A stretch of 64,000 nucleotides of DNA. Source: Limnephilus marmoratus (taxonomy: Eukaryota; Arthropoda; Insecta; Trichoptera; Limnephilidae). This document shows, piece by piece, positions 32,262-42,270 of this stretch. Below the pieces are notes generated by a model. The model had not been told where the DNA came from and made no database searches. It saw nothing but the letters and a program-made list of their open reading frames with translations. How positions within the stretch are numbered: the stretch's first letter is position 1; each line of letters opens with the position of its first letter. The stretch covers positions 15,456,001-15,520,000 of the forward strand of contig OU862919.1 of assembly GCA_917880885.1 (NCBI GenBank), given 5' to 3'. Position numbers and translations under genes: made by a program.

Positions 32262-32545
32262 GCCAAACGCGTGCCCAACATAATATGTATACGGTTGACT
32301 TTGGTCACACGAGAACGGGTCGCTTTTTCGACTCGTTCTTGTGTTCAACAGCTCGGCTGTGGAATGTTTTGCCGGCCTTTGTGTTTCCTCCTTCCTACAA
32401 CATGGGTCTCTTCAAGACCAATGTTCATTCCTTCCTCTTCTCAAAATGACCCTCCACACAGCATCTCAGATGACAAAGGCCCTGAGGGAAATTATTTTAC
32501 TCAGGGCATCCTATGTGGAGTTAATGTAAAAAAAAACATTTGAAG
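32262..32545 (+). pseudogene. LINE-C C-terminus with 3' hairpin and A tail, inserted in LINE-D
   Basis: It reads FSQTRAQHNMYTVDFGHTRT, GRFFDSFLCSTARLWNVLPA and FVFPPSYNMGLFKTNVHSFL up to a stop at about 32449. The 3' untranslated region has the hairpin GGCCCTGAGGGAAAT / TTTTACTCAGGGC and ends in AATGTAAAAAAAA. It is a 5'-truncated insertion. Confidence 0.8.
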
Positions 32546-32984
32546 TTTTTAAGCTCGTAAAAAATATATCACGCCGAAACGCAAATTATATGAATTTCTC
32601 TCGATAGAAAAAAAATCCCCAAGTATGGTGCGAAAATTATTATAAACACGTTCATTGCACTTATTATAGAAATTATATTTATGAAAAAATTCACAGTGTT
32701 TCTTTAAATGCTCTTTTAGATGTTCCCACTAGATTTTTGCTCCATTTTAAACGAGTCGTGTTTTATTAAAAAAATTTACAATTTTCGCTTCAATTTTTAT
32801 TGTTTTAAATGGCGCGCTCTCTCTACCATTCGTAATTACATATCTCTCCATCTTCTTCGTTTTGAGCGGGGATACGGCGTCTTAAGAGTCGTGCTCGTAC
32901 ACGTGTGGTAAATATCCATATTTTAATATTTAAATATAAATTCTGCGCGTATAGCCTTGGAAATATAGTACGTCATTAGGGCCT
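32546..32984. other. Unassigned, weakly similar to 46310-46470
   Basis: GAAAAAATTCACAGTGTTTC and GCGCGCTCTCTCTACC have counterparts near 46330 and 46440, so this is probably an old repeat. No coding signature. Confidence 0.35.
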
Positions 32985-33009
32985 CCTGAGTGGAGTTAGT
33001 GTAAAAAAA
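32985..33009 (+). mobile_element. Second LINE-C 3' tail
   Basis: GGGCCTCCTGAGTGGAGTTA followed by GTGTAAAAAAA, the terminal bases of the family. Confidence 0.6.
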
Positions 33010-33011
33010 GC

Positions 33012-33300
33012 ATATTCAGTAAGATTAAGAAAGGGACGCTCAGATGGTTCGGGCATGTAGAGCGAATAATGAAGGAGTGAGAACAATCTATGACGTTAAT
33101 GTGAATGGTAGAAGCGGTCGGATCACCTAAGAAAGTCATGGCACTATCAAGTGAATCAGATACTTGAACCGAGCCATGTTAAGAGTCCGAATAATAGAAG
33201 AGTAGGCATGTATGAGACGACGTATCAATGTGAATGAAGCAAGGAGTGTGTGCCAAGACCGAGTTGTTTGGCGGTCCGTCCTCTCTACCTAATCCCGGAG
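33012..33300 (+). pseudogene. LINE-D C-terminus, part 2
   Basis: TCAGATGGTTCGGGCATGTA encodes RWFGHVE. The rest decays into stops but keeps VNEARSVCQDRVVWRSVLS-like sequence, the usual end of the family. It continues part 1 at 31860. Confidence 0.7.
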
Positions 33301-33360
33301 CCAGTCAAGAGATTTTCAAAGATTGCAATTCGTTCATTAAAATAGGGGAATGCTTCACAT

Positions 33361-33976
33361 TGTTACGTTACGGAATTGTTTCCCGTGCGAGCTAATAGCG
33401 AATTGACCCCTTGCACAGGCCCTCCGCCCCCCTCTCCCCACACCGCGCGGCGCCGGTAGCCAAGCGTCGAGCGGCTCCCCGCACCCATTCCTTCGCCGGC
33501 CTTCGGCAGAACAACTGTGTTCCCCGTGATTCGCGCTAGTCGCTCTCCGTGAACTAACTTCACGATGTATTATTTGAATTGTGCTTTGTACCCAGTACCT
33601 AGCCAGACGGCTGACTCCGCATCTCCCGTTATGTGAGTACCAATCTACTCACCTCCCACACCGTGTGCTATGAACTACTTCTAACTTCACTAAACGTGTA
33701 GAGAGAGAGGAGAAAATTCTCGTTAGGCTAGCAGTGTAGTTAACCATGTGTTTCGTGTACCACCCTGTTCTGTTTTTACGAATAAACCCTTTAAGTGCTA
33801 AAACTGTGTTCTGATTGAGGAAGGAGACCCGGGGATTGTGAGGAAAGGAGGCGGAGGAGGAATTGCCAAGCGAACCACAGGCACTCGCCCTGTTTTTAGG
33901 AGGAACCTTGCTTGCGCCGACTCTGAGCTAGTCGTCGGCCGTGTATTGCGTGTCCTTTACAGGTGTAGGGTTTAGC
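33361..33976 (+). mobile_element. Possible solo or truncated LTR
   Basis: GC-richer block that starts TGTTACGTTACGG, contains one AATAAA (33781-33786) followed by GTGTTCTG, and is followed by TGGCCGCAAGTAGTGG at 33979, which could be a PBS. Possible CA ends are at 33961 or 33976. No second copy is in the window and no gag follows. A host promoter/first exon is an alternative. Confidence 0.35.
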
Positions 33977-34269
33977 AAATGGCCGCAAGTAGTGGCAATG
34001 CTAACAACATGGAATTCCATTTTAGTACTGCGTGCAGAATTTTTTCAAGAAAGTGATGCTGTGCAAACCAGATATATATATCAAACTCAATTAGGTATAT
34101 AGTTGTGATAGTAGAGAGATTCCGCAATAACTGTTAATAAGTTCGATGCACTTGTGATAATAGGAGAAAGACGGTGTTGACTTTAAGCTGATAACGTAAC
34201 TTCAGATTAACGAGTTGGTCAAGCTATAAAATTAAGCCGATGGTATCAGGTATGAGATAGTAGCTTTTC

Positions 34270-34700
34270 TTAAAAGTATCGTTTTCTTCTAGTGCCCTGT
34301 CCGTTCAACAGACGTTGGCTATGCGGACTTTGTTTACTGCAGCCCGGAACAGCTCTACGGTAAACTGGCCAAACCACTGTCTCAGGTTTTTCAGCCATAC
34401 TTCTGAACTTCTCATACTTCTCTGGATGTCTCATCACATGTCCAAGATATTGAAGTTTTTGGATTTTCATAGTTTTAATACCTTCTTTTTCTTTATCCAT
34501 CCGAACCATAATATCTTCATTCGTAACCCTGTCCATCCGGCTTATTTTAAGTATCCTTTTTTATGGATCCAGATCTCGGAAAACCTCAAGTCGCCTAATT
34601 AGTTCTTTAGTAAGCGTCCATGCTGCCATTCCATAAAATAATATCGAAAACACGTAGCATCTGACCATTCGCATTCGTAATCGTAATTAAAAGTATCGGC
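34270..34700 (-). pseudogene. LINE-J RT C-terminal fragment
   Basis: On the minus strand: MVRCYVFSILFYGMAAWTLT, KELIRRLEVFRDLDP, a stop, then KRILKISRMDRVTNEDIMVR, KEKEGIKTMKIQKLQYLGHV with MRHPEKYE, and in another frame QFTVELFRAAVNKVRIANV. The order of these blocks is that of an insect LINE connector and C-terminus. One stop and one frameshift. Confidence 0.75.
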
Positions 34701-35117
34701 AAATCGTTTTAAAGAGAACACGTTAAAATCCCGAAATAACAATAAATTCATCGTAAACACATTTAAGGTTGTATTTAAATTTCATCATATTTTATGCTAC
34801 ATTATGTTGTGAATAATCCTTTCATCGTGGTGGAAATGGGTTGCGGGCTACATTGATCCAGAAATTGTGAACAGAAAAAACGGAATTTTCAAAGCGAAAG
34901 AACTCAAGGTTTTCCATTGCTTCACTTCCTGCATACAAATTTTCTGCATCATTATTTCTCACTAGTAAGACATACTGACCGTTCTTCCATAATGACTGCA
35001 ATCTGTTTCCTTTTTGACCTTATTTTGTAATCGTATTCTGTAACTCATCAACTCATGATAGAGCATTTAATTAATAATCTTCTGCGTGTAAAGTCTACGA
35101 AAAGACAATTTATACGG
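34701..35117. other. No gene seen
   Basis: Unassigned AT-rich sequence. Confidence 0.4.
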
Positions 35118-35775
35118 TCAAGGGTAAAGCTGTTGACTGGCAATCCAGAGATCGCAGGTTAAAATCCCGGCGTACGGGATTTGTGTTTTTTCACAATTTA
35201 TTCATAAAAAAAATTATATGGAGTATATTGGGGCACGTACCAAAGTGGAAGATACTCTCAGTATCGCCCTAGTATACGACTACCATTAAGAATTGAATTG
35301 TTGCTTGAAATGATTTTAGCAATGTTTGGTGACCAGATCTGAATAACCAGGTTCTTCCCGAACTTCCTCTTACTTATCTCCTTCTCCTCCCTTCTACCTT
35401 TTTTTTTTTTTTTTTTGTATTTATTTATTCTTAGTACATTTATGTTACAAAGTTATAATATATTGTCCTCCACACTAGGAGTTCACCTGTGTTGTGGAGG
35501 ACATTTTTCAGATGTAAATTATAAATTATAAATTGTGAATAGTAAAACAAAAGAGTTTTAATAGCTAATATAAAAAAGAGAAACAATAAAAATCAAAATA
35601 TAAAATCGACTTCAATTCGACAAAAATTATATATTAAGAGTTGGAAAGATTGTAGCCAGTTTCTTATGTTTCTTTCTTTAGTCTCATAACATACTTCAAT
35701 TGGGGAAGCTATATACTCACTTGTTCCAGATAGTTGGGAGAAGTTTGGACTCTTGTGCGGTATTCACAAAAACAC
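35118..35775 (+). mobile_element. SINE-1 copy with a secondary insertion
   Basis: Decayed head (GTAAAGCTGTTGACTGGC), body to CTCCTCCCTTCTACC, then a foreign block at 35400-35665 starting with a 19-T run (an A-tailed element on the minus strand), then the rest of SINE-1 (CTCATAACATACTTCAATTG to CGGTATTCACAAAAAC). Confidence 0.8.
35400..35665 (-). mobile_element. A-tailed retroelement insertion in SINE-1
   Basis: The T run at the left edge is the A tail read on the opposite strand. An inverted repeat TGTCCTCCACA / TGTGGAGGACA lies at 35463-35503. No coding was recognised; the family is unknown. Confidence 0.55.
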
Positions 35776-35814
35776 AACAAAAATATATATTTGGTGACAT
35801 TGGAATGTGTTTAG

Positions 35815-36345
35815 GATTTACAATTAAAATATGTGGTTATGTTATTTTTGGTATTAAAATATACGATTATGTTGTTTTTGGTGTTAAAATATGCGGTTAT
35901 GTTATTTTTGGTATTAAATTACGCGGTTATGTTGTTTTGGTTTTAAAATATGCGGTTATGTTGTTTTTGGTATTAAAATATGCGGTTATGTTATTTTTGG
36001 TATTAAAATACGCGGTTATGTTGTTTTGGTATTAAAATATGCGGTTATGTTGTTTTTGGTATTAAAATATGTGGTTTTGTTGTTTTTGGTATTAAAATAT
36101 ACGATTATGTTGTTTTTGGTGTTAAAATATGCGGTTATGTTATTTTTGGTATTAAAATACGCGGTTATGTTGTTTTGGTATTAAAATATGCGGTTATGTT
36201 GTTTTTGGTATTAAAATATGTGGTTTTGTTGTTTTTGGTATTAAAATATGAAGTTATGTTGTTTTTGGTATTAAAATACGCCGTTATGTTGTTGGTGGTA
36301 TTAAAATATGTGGTTTTGTTGTTTTTGGTATTAAATTATTGATGC
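35815..36345. repeat. Satellite, 28-30 bp unit, about 18 copies
   Basis: Unit: GGTTATGTTGTTTTTGGTAT followed by TAAAATATGC, with variants. It begins 40 bp after the SINE-1 3' end. The 111-codon frame at 35700-36035 is produced by the repeat. Confidence 0.95.
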
Positions 36346-38124
36346 GGTTATGATGTTTATCAATAAATTAATAAATTTTAACAAATTCAAACAAAATGCT
36401 TGCCTTAGGTATAAAACTGTGTTCAACATATAATAACATTCTATCTGATACAGATATTTTCAATTGTGACGTAAATAAATATAAAAACTCTATCAAAAGT
36501 GCATTAAAAATGTATTAAATTAGTACAAAACTGCATAAATATTATGTCATGACACATATTGTATCCTACGAGTACCTTCTATTGGGGATGTAAATTTTTT
36601 TGATGTAATTTTGTTTCTTTTTTAATTGTTGTAAGATTACTGTTTAATTTCTAGACACTATGTAATAGTATAATGAGGAAATCTATAATTGGTTTCTCAG
36701 TTAGGTAAATCATAAATATACATGTACAAATTAATTCATTTGTCAACTGTTGATTTCCCTAAAATAAATAAATACGAATTTACTCTATCGTAGAAAATTA
36801 AATTAAAAATTAACATCACATTCTCAAAAACATGTTCTCGCGGGACAGCCTTAAATTTGTAATAATGCCTTCTTCGTGTGCAAAGCCTCAGTTTGTTTGG
36901 AGGGAGGTTAAAGGGGTGAATTCCGCGACTTGCCTTCATTAGGCAACTCTAATTTCCTCCGTGAGAAACGTCACCTCTCAACAACGGGGTAACTAATTAA
37001 ACAGAGCCTTCATCATACAGGAATACCTGCCAGACAAATTATGATTAATTTGTAGGCACCTGGCGAAAGGTAAACGTAATGGTCGTCGCGCACGAGGCTG
37101 ATTGGCTGAACTTTATTGGACACGAATTATGCAAAGTTGGAATTACTGACAAAGCTGATAAGATATCTGTGGTAACCAGCGTTACAACAGATATCTTATG
37201 GTAAGGGCCAAAAGTTACAATATTAACCCCTAAGGCCTCGGGCATATTTTTTCAGAAGGTCAAAATATTTTCGCTTTGTAATAAAATCTCAATAAAAGGA
37301 ATATTTCTGAACGTATCCGAAAACTAAAAACTGTTTTTGAACGGTGATTGTTCGATGATAATTCGAAATGTACATTTTTTAAAATATAGGTAGGTACATT
37401 TTTTTAATGCAAATATAAAATGTTTTAAAAATGGCTCACCATACGTTTTTTTATAATTAAAATTAATGGTAATGAAAAAATAAATAAAAAACACACACAC
37501 AAATGTTAATGGACAAATTTATTATAAACTTTATCACCTTCACTTTTTTGATTTGGTCGTTTAATATAAGAATAATTAATTTAAAAATTCCAAAATTTCA
37601 TATTTTTTTGTGATTGTAAGGGAAGACACGACGTGTCACGACCAATATCGTGATACGAGAAAGGATGTGGACTGTAAATCTAATTTGTGTGAAACAAGAC
37701 AGTTGACTGCGTTTTTTAACCTCAATCACAGGATTTGGTAATTGGAAGGAGAAAGTCCCTACCTTTGTAGTAACTAAGTAGTTCATCCGCTTTTCCGGAC
37801 CGATCTTGATGCTGGCTGCTCTCCACGATAACGGCATACCAATGGTCACAATTACTAACACTTTGAGGTTAATTAATTAGTAGTTTTTGAGACTAACAGC
37901 GAGATTTCGAAAGCGAGATCTGAACGATATCTCTGCGAATTTTCAACTCGTTTGATGTAGGTAATCTAAGATTTTGTGCAATATTGTAGATGTGTTCCAT
38001 GTAGGTATGTAACATCTTCTTTTTGTAGTAATTACGTAGAGACTTTCAAGGAAAGGAGGAAGACAAAGGAAAAAATAACAATGAAGGACTTGGGAACATG
38101 GGTTTAGTTTTTAAGCTGTTTCAG
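36346..38124. other. No gene seen; possible old LINE end at 36370-36530
   Basis: 36370-36530 can be read as KFKQNACLRYKTVFNI and NCDVNKYKNSIKSALKM in different frames, similar to C-termini of jockey/CR1-type LINEs, but too degraded to assign. The rest, including a CCAAT-containing stretch near 37090-37130, is unassigned. Confidence 0.35.
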
Positions 38125-38262
38125 AACTATACTTGGTTATTCAGATCTCGTCATCAAACATGACTGAAGACATTTCAAGCGTTTTAGTTCGGAATAGTGT
38201 TCTTACATCGGGGTGATACTGATATTATTTTCCACTCTAGAACGTGCCGCAAGCATACTGTG
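38125..38262 (-). mobile_element. SINE-1 internal fragment
   Basis: GGTTATTCAGATCTCG through CCACTCTAGAACGTGCCGCA, reverse orientation. Confidence 0.75.
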
Positions 38263-38339
38263 ATATTTAAAATTAGTAATAAATTAAATAAAATGATTAA
38301 AATATATTTTTTCATGCCCAAAATTAAACACTTCCTTTG

Positions 38340-38490
38340 CACAAAATTATTATACTTATCAAGGAAGACTTATTTTCAACCGATTACCGGATGAAATTAG
38401 AAAAATTAATGATAAAATCCAATTAATAAACACTGTAAAAAAATATTTTAAAGATAATCTCAAAAAAAAAAAAACAGTTTCCGACTAATC
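38340..38490 (+). pseudogene. LINE C-terminal remnant
   Basis: It reads YQGRLIFNRLPDEIRKINDK followed by IQLINTVKKYFKDNLKKK, the typical end of jockey/CR1-type LINE proteins (LFNxLPxEI...VKKYL), with an A-rich stretch after it. Confidence 0.55.
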
Positions 38491-38869
38491 TAATCTACTT
38501 GTAACTCAGTTTTCAAGTGATACTCCATTCTTCAAATAAGTTAAATTTTGTATTGTTTTTAGCAACTAATTACAATAATTCTAGACACATTATCCAAACA
38601 GTAAAATTGTTTTGATAGTAGATAAATACTTATAATTACATATCACCAAACTTACAACTTATTGTTTTTTACATTCACATTGTATATATATAGCATTAAA
38701 AATGTACACTACTCTTCCAGACACAAGCTAACGCTTCCATGGAAGAGTGGTATTAACATATTTGAATATGAACATGTAAGCAAATTAATACATCATCTAA
38801 ATGTACATTATATTTTATATGCTAAAAAAAAAAAAATAATAATAAAATCACCCTTATAATATTTAACCA

Positions 38870-39139
38870 GCTTTTTATATAAGAAATAATATCGGTAATT
38901 TTTTGAGAAATGCTAAAGATAAAGACCATAAATTGACTAATATCGGAATATATAAACTAAAATGCAATGATTGTCCCTCATTTTATATTGGAAAAACAAC
39001 TCGTAATTTTGAAATCAGAATCAAAGAACATTTAAGGTGTCTTAATAATAATAATTTTTCTGAGTTCGCTAACCATTTCATTGAAAATAACCATAGTTTT
39101 GAAAAAAATACAGGGATAAATAAATATTCTTCATATTAA
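38870..39139 (+). pseudogene. Penelope-like element GIY-YIG endonuclease, 5' part
   Basis: The frame after a stop at about 38870 reads GIYKLKCNDCPSFYIGKTTR then NFEIRIKEHLR and EFANHFIENNHSF. GIY...FYIG with a downstream R and EH is the GIY-YIG nuclease core attached to Penelope-type reverse transcriptases. A frameshift near the end (KYSSY stop) and the MITE at 39140 break it. The RT domain upstream is absent. Confidence 0.8.
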
Positions 39140-39302
39140 GGGAACGTACCCATACTACGTGACACGTTTAGGGGGGGGGGGGTCTGCAAAATGTCACGCT
39201 CCATACAAATGAGCGGCGGGTTGCTTAGGATTTTGGTCACCGAGGGGGGGGGGGGGGGTTAAAAATTTCAAAAAGTTGGTCACGTAGTATGGGTACGTTC
39301 CC
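39140..39302. mobile_element. MITE, 163 bp, perfect 24-bp terminal inverted repeats
   Basis: Ends GGGAACGTACCCATACTACG (first 20 of 24 bases) in inverted arrangement, flanked by TAA at 39137-39139 and 39303-39305. Two G runs (39171-39182 and 39245-39258) lie inside. A 3-bp TWA-type duplication suits PIF/Harbinger; no transposase is present to confirm. Confidence 0.9.
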
Positions 39303-39450
39303 TAATCATAAAGGAAAACGTTTGGATAATTTAGAAACCTTGGAAATTAAAAAATCCCTTAAAAATAATGAATCTATTATCAACAAACAAAAAATATTGT
39401 CTTATAGCCCAATCATGAATATGTTCCCCTACCCACCCAATCTTCATTAA
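39303..39450 (+). pseudogene. Penelope-like element, end of coding region
   Basis: Joined across the MITE site, the frame reads INHKGKRLDNLETLEIKKSL then NNESIINKQKILSYSP and a stop at 39450. KG..LD.LE..EI is the usual C-terminal continuation after the Penelope GIY-YIG domain. Confidence 0.7.
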
Positions 39451-39499
39451 TACCAAGCAACGGCTCAACCCCTACCATAATAATACATTGTTCCCATCC

Positions 39500-39660
39500 A
39501 TATTTCAAAACTGTTAAATCAGTGTACATTTGCCTTGAAGAAGGAACGGTCGTTCTGAAACCGGTCGGATTTACTCAAATATAAAAGTGGTTCAAACAAA
39601 GTTATATGGTTTCATTTATCTATAATGGATAACCACAAAGTTATAGCTACATTAAAAAGT
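39500..39660 (+). mobile_element. Penelope-like terminal region, degraded hammerhead-like motif
   Basis: TTGAAGA, the hairpin GAACGGTCGTTC, then TGAAACCGGTCGG lies at about 39535-39565. The first core base is changed (C to T). ATTTG before and CAAAT after could still pair as stem I. It matches the arrangement at 24335 and 29760. Confidence 0.5.
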
Positions 39661-39925
39661 ATAAAATTTATTTAATTAATTAATTAAAATTTATATGAAC
39701 CCGGAACCTCCACCACGGGTGACGTCACTTGCCCTGCTTGGAGGTATTGTTTAGGTAAAAGTTGTCACGATTTCACAACATTGTACGTAGCATAATTAGC
39801 ACAAATGTCCCTGGATAAAAGCTAGGTAAAGCAGTAATTATTTATTGTTTATTAGCATGCAAACAGAATACATCACAAAATGATTATGGTAATAAAAACG
39901 ATTATGGCGATTGTAGTTTAGTATA
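39661..39925. other. No gene seen
   Basis: Unassigned AT-rich sequence. Confidence 0.4.
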
Positions 39926-40336
39926 TCCATACTAATATTATAAGTGCGTGTGTTTGTTTGTTACGCTTTCACGCCTGAACCACCAAACCGATTTTAAAAA
40001 TTCTTTCACCAATAGAAAGCTACATTTTTAGCAAGTAACAAAGGCTGAATATTAAGTTCTGGCGTTATGAAATTTGTTTAAATGAAAATGTGTGCATTTC
40101 ATATATTTTATCCATACTAATATTATAAATGCGAAAGTGCATATGTTTGTTTGTTAGGCTTTCACGCTTAAACCACTAAACCGATTATAAAAAATTCTTT
40201 CATCAATAGAAAGCTACATTATCAGCAAGTAACATAGGCTGTAGGCAACGGTAAATTCTTGCGTTATGAAATTTGTATAAATGAAAATGTGTTATTTCTT
40301 TGAATGGCCTTGCAACGCATGCCGGGTACCAGCTAG
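39926..40336 (+). mobile_element. Helitron-like element (family H1), with a duplicated 5' module
   Basis: It starts TCCATACTAATATTATAA, a frequent insect Helitron head, and ends GCCGGGTACCAGCTAG at 40336. The head and the following 170 bp (CTTTCACGC..AAACCACTAAACC) occur again from 40111. No coding. A related end lies in reverse at about 46088. Confidence 0.65.
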
Positions 40337-40401
40337 GAAAAAATAAATTACAAGTAAAGATGGGACCAAAAGTAGGTTTAAAATGAGATAATACATAATT
40401 A

Positions 40402-40819
40402 ATTTTATTTTTTTATTTTTACATAAATACCGCACAAGAGTCCCAACTGCTCCCGTCTGGAGCCAGTGGGACTATGGCTTCCCCAATTGGGGTATGTTGT
40501 GCGGCTGAAGGTAGTGGGGAGGGGAAGGAGATAGGGAAGAGGGTGGGGATAGTACCTGGCTATTCAGATCTAGTTACCAAACACGGCTAAAGCCATTTCA
40601 AGCAACGTTTCAATTCTGAATTGTGGTCTTACACCAGGGCGATACTGAGAGTATCTTCCACTCTGGATCGTGCCGCAAATATACTATATATTATTTTAAA
40701 TGAATAAATTGTGATATAACACAAATAAATCAAATAAAATTTATTTGCCACGCCGGGATTCGATCCCGCGACCTTCGGAGCGCTAGTCAAGAGCCTTACC
40801 GCTGGACTATGCCGGCCGT
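40402..40819 (-). mobile_element. SINE-1, full length, with snap-back 5' end
   Basis: T tract, complete body, B box (GGATTCGATCC in reverse) and head ending CCGGCCGTC. The last 20 bases of the head (40792-40811) are repeated inverted at 40820-40839. Confidence 0.9.
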
Positions 40820-40839
40820 CATAGTCCAGCGGTAAGGCT
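40792..40839. repeat. Perfect 20-bp hairpin at the SINE-1 5' end
   Basis: AGCCTTACCGCTGGACTATG, 8-nt loop, then its exact reverse complement. The arms are the A-box region of the tRNA-like head. Confidence 0.95.
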
Positions 40840-40994
40840 ACCTACAATACGATACTATACCTAATAATAAAGTAGTTTTAAGTGAGGAGATCATCGGTAT
40901 ATGTAAGTATAAGTTCTTTCTGAAGGTAGTGATTGAATTCGATAATCCAAGTCTTTATGAGTGCATTGTTTATTTTATAATCGAGTCACTCTTC
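40840..40994. other. No gene seen
   Basis: Short unassigned spacer. Confidence 0.4.
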
Positions 40995-41300
40995 AATTTG
41001 GGAGGCTTTGGACAAGCAACACCTCTGCCATTGGTCATCCCAAGTGGTTCGATATATTTGGTGACTTAGAAGTGAGGAGAGGTTTGTCAGTATCTTGTCG
41101 GCGGATGCGTCTGCCCACCATCTCACCAAGCAGTGGGTGACAGGATTGGGAAATGTCAGTTGAGGGAGACCGTTTGATCTTTCCAGCAGGACTCTTTCCG
41201 AACATCGCGTTCAACTTGTCTGTCACTCTTGGACTCTTGGGCTCCTTGGACCCCTCAAATCTTCTTCCTTCTCAGAACTTTCCCCCATTTCTAGTGAATA
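40995..41300 (+). mobile_element. B-SINE copy, uninterrupted
   Basis: CAATTTGGGAGGC, TCATCCCAAGTGGTTCG, TTTGGTGACTTAG, GCGGATGCGTCTGCCC and TTGAGGGAGACCGTTTGATC in order. It supplies the empty site for the MITE at 6785. Confidence 0.7.
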
Positions 41301-41599
41301 TTTTGGTTGTTAAATAAAAAATAACGAATGTATTGTAAGTGGGGATGGGATCTATGACAGAAAGAGGAATGGAGTGCCGTAGACGATGACCGCCGATAAT
41401 AACAAAACACCAACATTATTTTTCTTAACTCAATTTATCTTTTAAAAGTTAAATGTAAAGTAAACTGCATTGTGATACATAATAAATGCCGAATGAAATG
41501 TCAAAATGACGCGATGCTTCTTGTGAATGACTTGCGCATGTGTGGATGAAAGTTCGATGAGGCGGACGTAGCGTCATCTGTCATTCAACAACATAAATA
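41301..41599. other. No gene seen
   Basis: Unassigned sequence. Confidence 0.4.
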
Positions 41600-41990
41600 A
41601 TTTTTTTTTTTTTTTTTTTATTTTAACTTTATGAGTAAAACCTCAAATTGTAATATTTAATTAAATGAAGACAATATAAGCGAAAGTCAGTCGAAAATTA
41701 GAGAACTGAAAAATCAGAAAAAGATATTGACACCGCTGGGACTTGAACCCAGGACCTCTTGCTTTCCGGGCAAACGCGCTAACCACTGCGCCACCGTGCC
41801 GATATCCAATTCGGTCATTTTTAACTGTATCATACTTCGACTAAGAACCGCTAACACTATCTTCATTCTCTTAACGCATATATTATTGGCAACTATCTTT
41901 ATGTATGATTGCAAGATTCAAACCCGAACTAAATGCTCTCTAGATAGTGTCTGGATAAATCTTTATCCATTTTATTTTCATATGCGACAT
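41600..41990 (-). mobile_element. SINE-2, nearly complete
   Basis: On the minus strand: 5' part from about 41990 (TTAGTTCGGGTTTGAATCTT; GTTCTTAGTCGAAGTATGAT), tRNA-like module 41735-41808 (GCACGGTGGCGCAGTGGTTA; GGGTTCAAGTCCCAGC), 3' part (TTTTTCTGATTTTTCAG), A tail at 41600-41620. The anticodon-like loop CCGGAAA gives GGA. A conserved segment before the tRNA module is unusual for a SINE. Confidence 0.8.
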
Positions 41991-42014
41991 CTATTGACTT
42001 TTCTGCAAGTCTAG

Positions 42015-42270
42015 GATGAATATTTTTATTTTTATTTTAACTTTATGAGTAAAACCTCAAATTGTAATATTTAATTAAACGAAGACAATATAAGCGAAAG
42101 TCAGTCGAAAATCTGAGAACAGAAAAATCAGAAAAAGATATTGACACCGCTGGGACTTGAACCCAGGACCTCTTGCGTCCCAGCGGTGTCAATATCTTTT
42201 TCTGATTTTTCTGTTCTCAGATTTTCGACTGACTTTCGCTTATATTGTCTTCGTTTGATTAAATAAATAA
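42015..42270 (-). mobile_element. SINE-2 3' part with a near-perfect snap-back copy
   Basis: 42068-42155 (88 bp) and 42178-42265 are reverse complements with one mismatch, around a 22-nt loop that contains the B box region (CTTGAACCCAGGACC). The 5' part and half of the tRNA module are missing. Confidence 0.9.

Noticed and set aside
35700..36035. 111-codon protein with GYV(I/V)FGIK repeats
   Set aside because: It starts in the SINE-1 tail and runs through the satellite; the repeated peptide is a by-product of the array.
41735..41808. Functional tRNA gene on the minus strand
   Set aside because: Same reason: it is the tRNA-like module of SINE-2, repeated at 11190 and partly at 42150.
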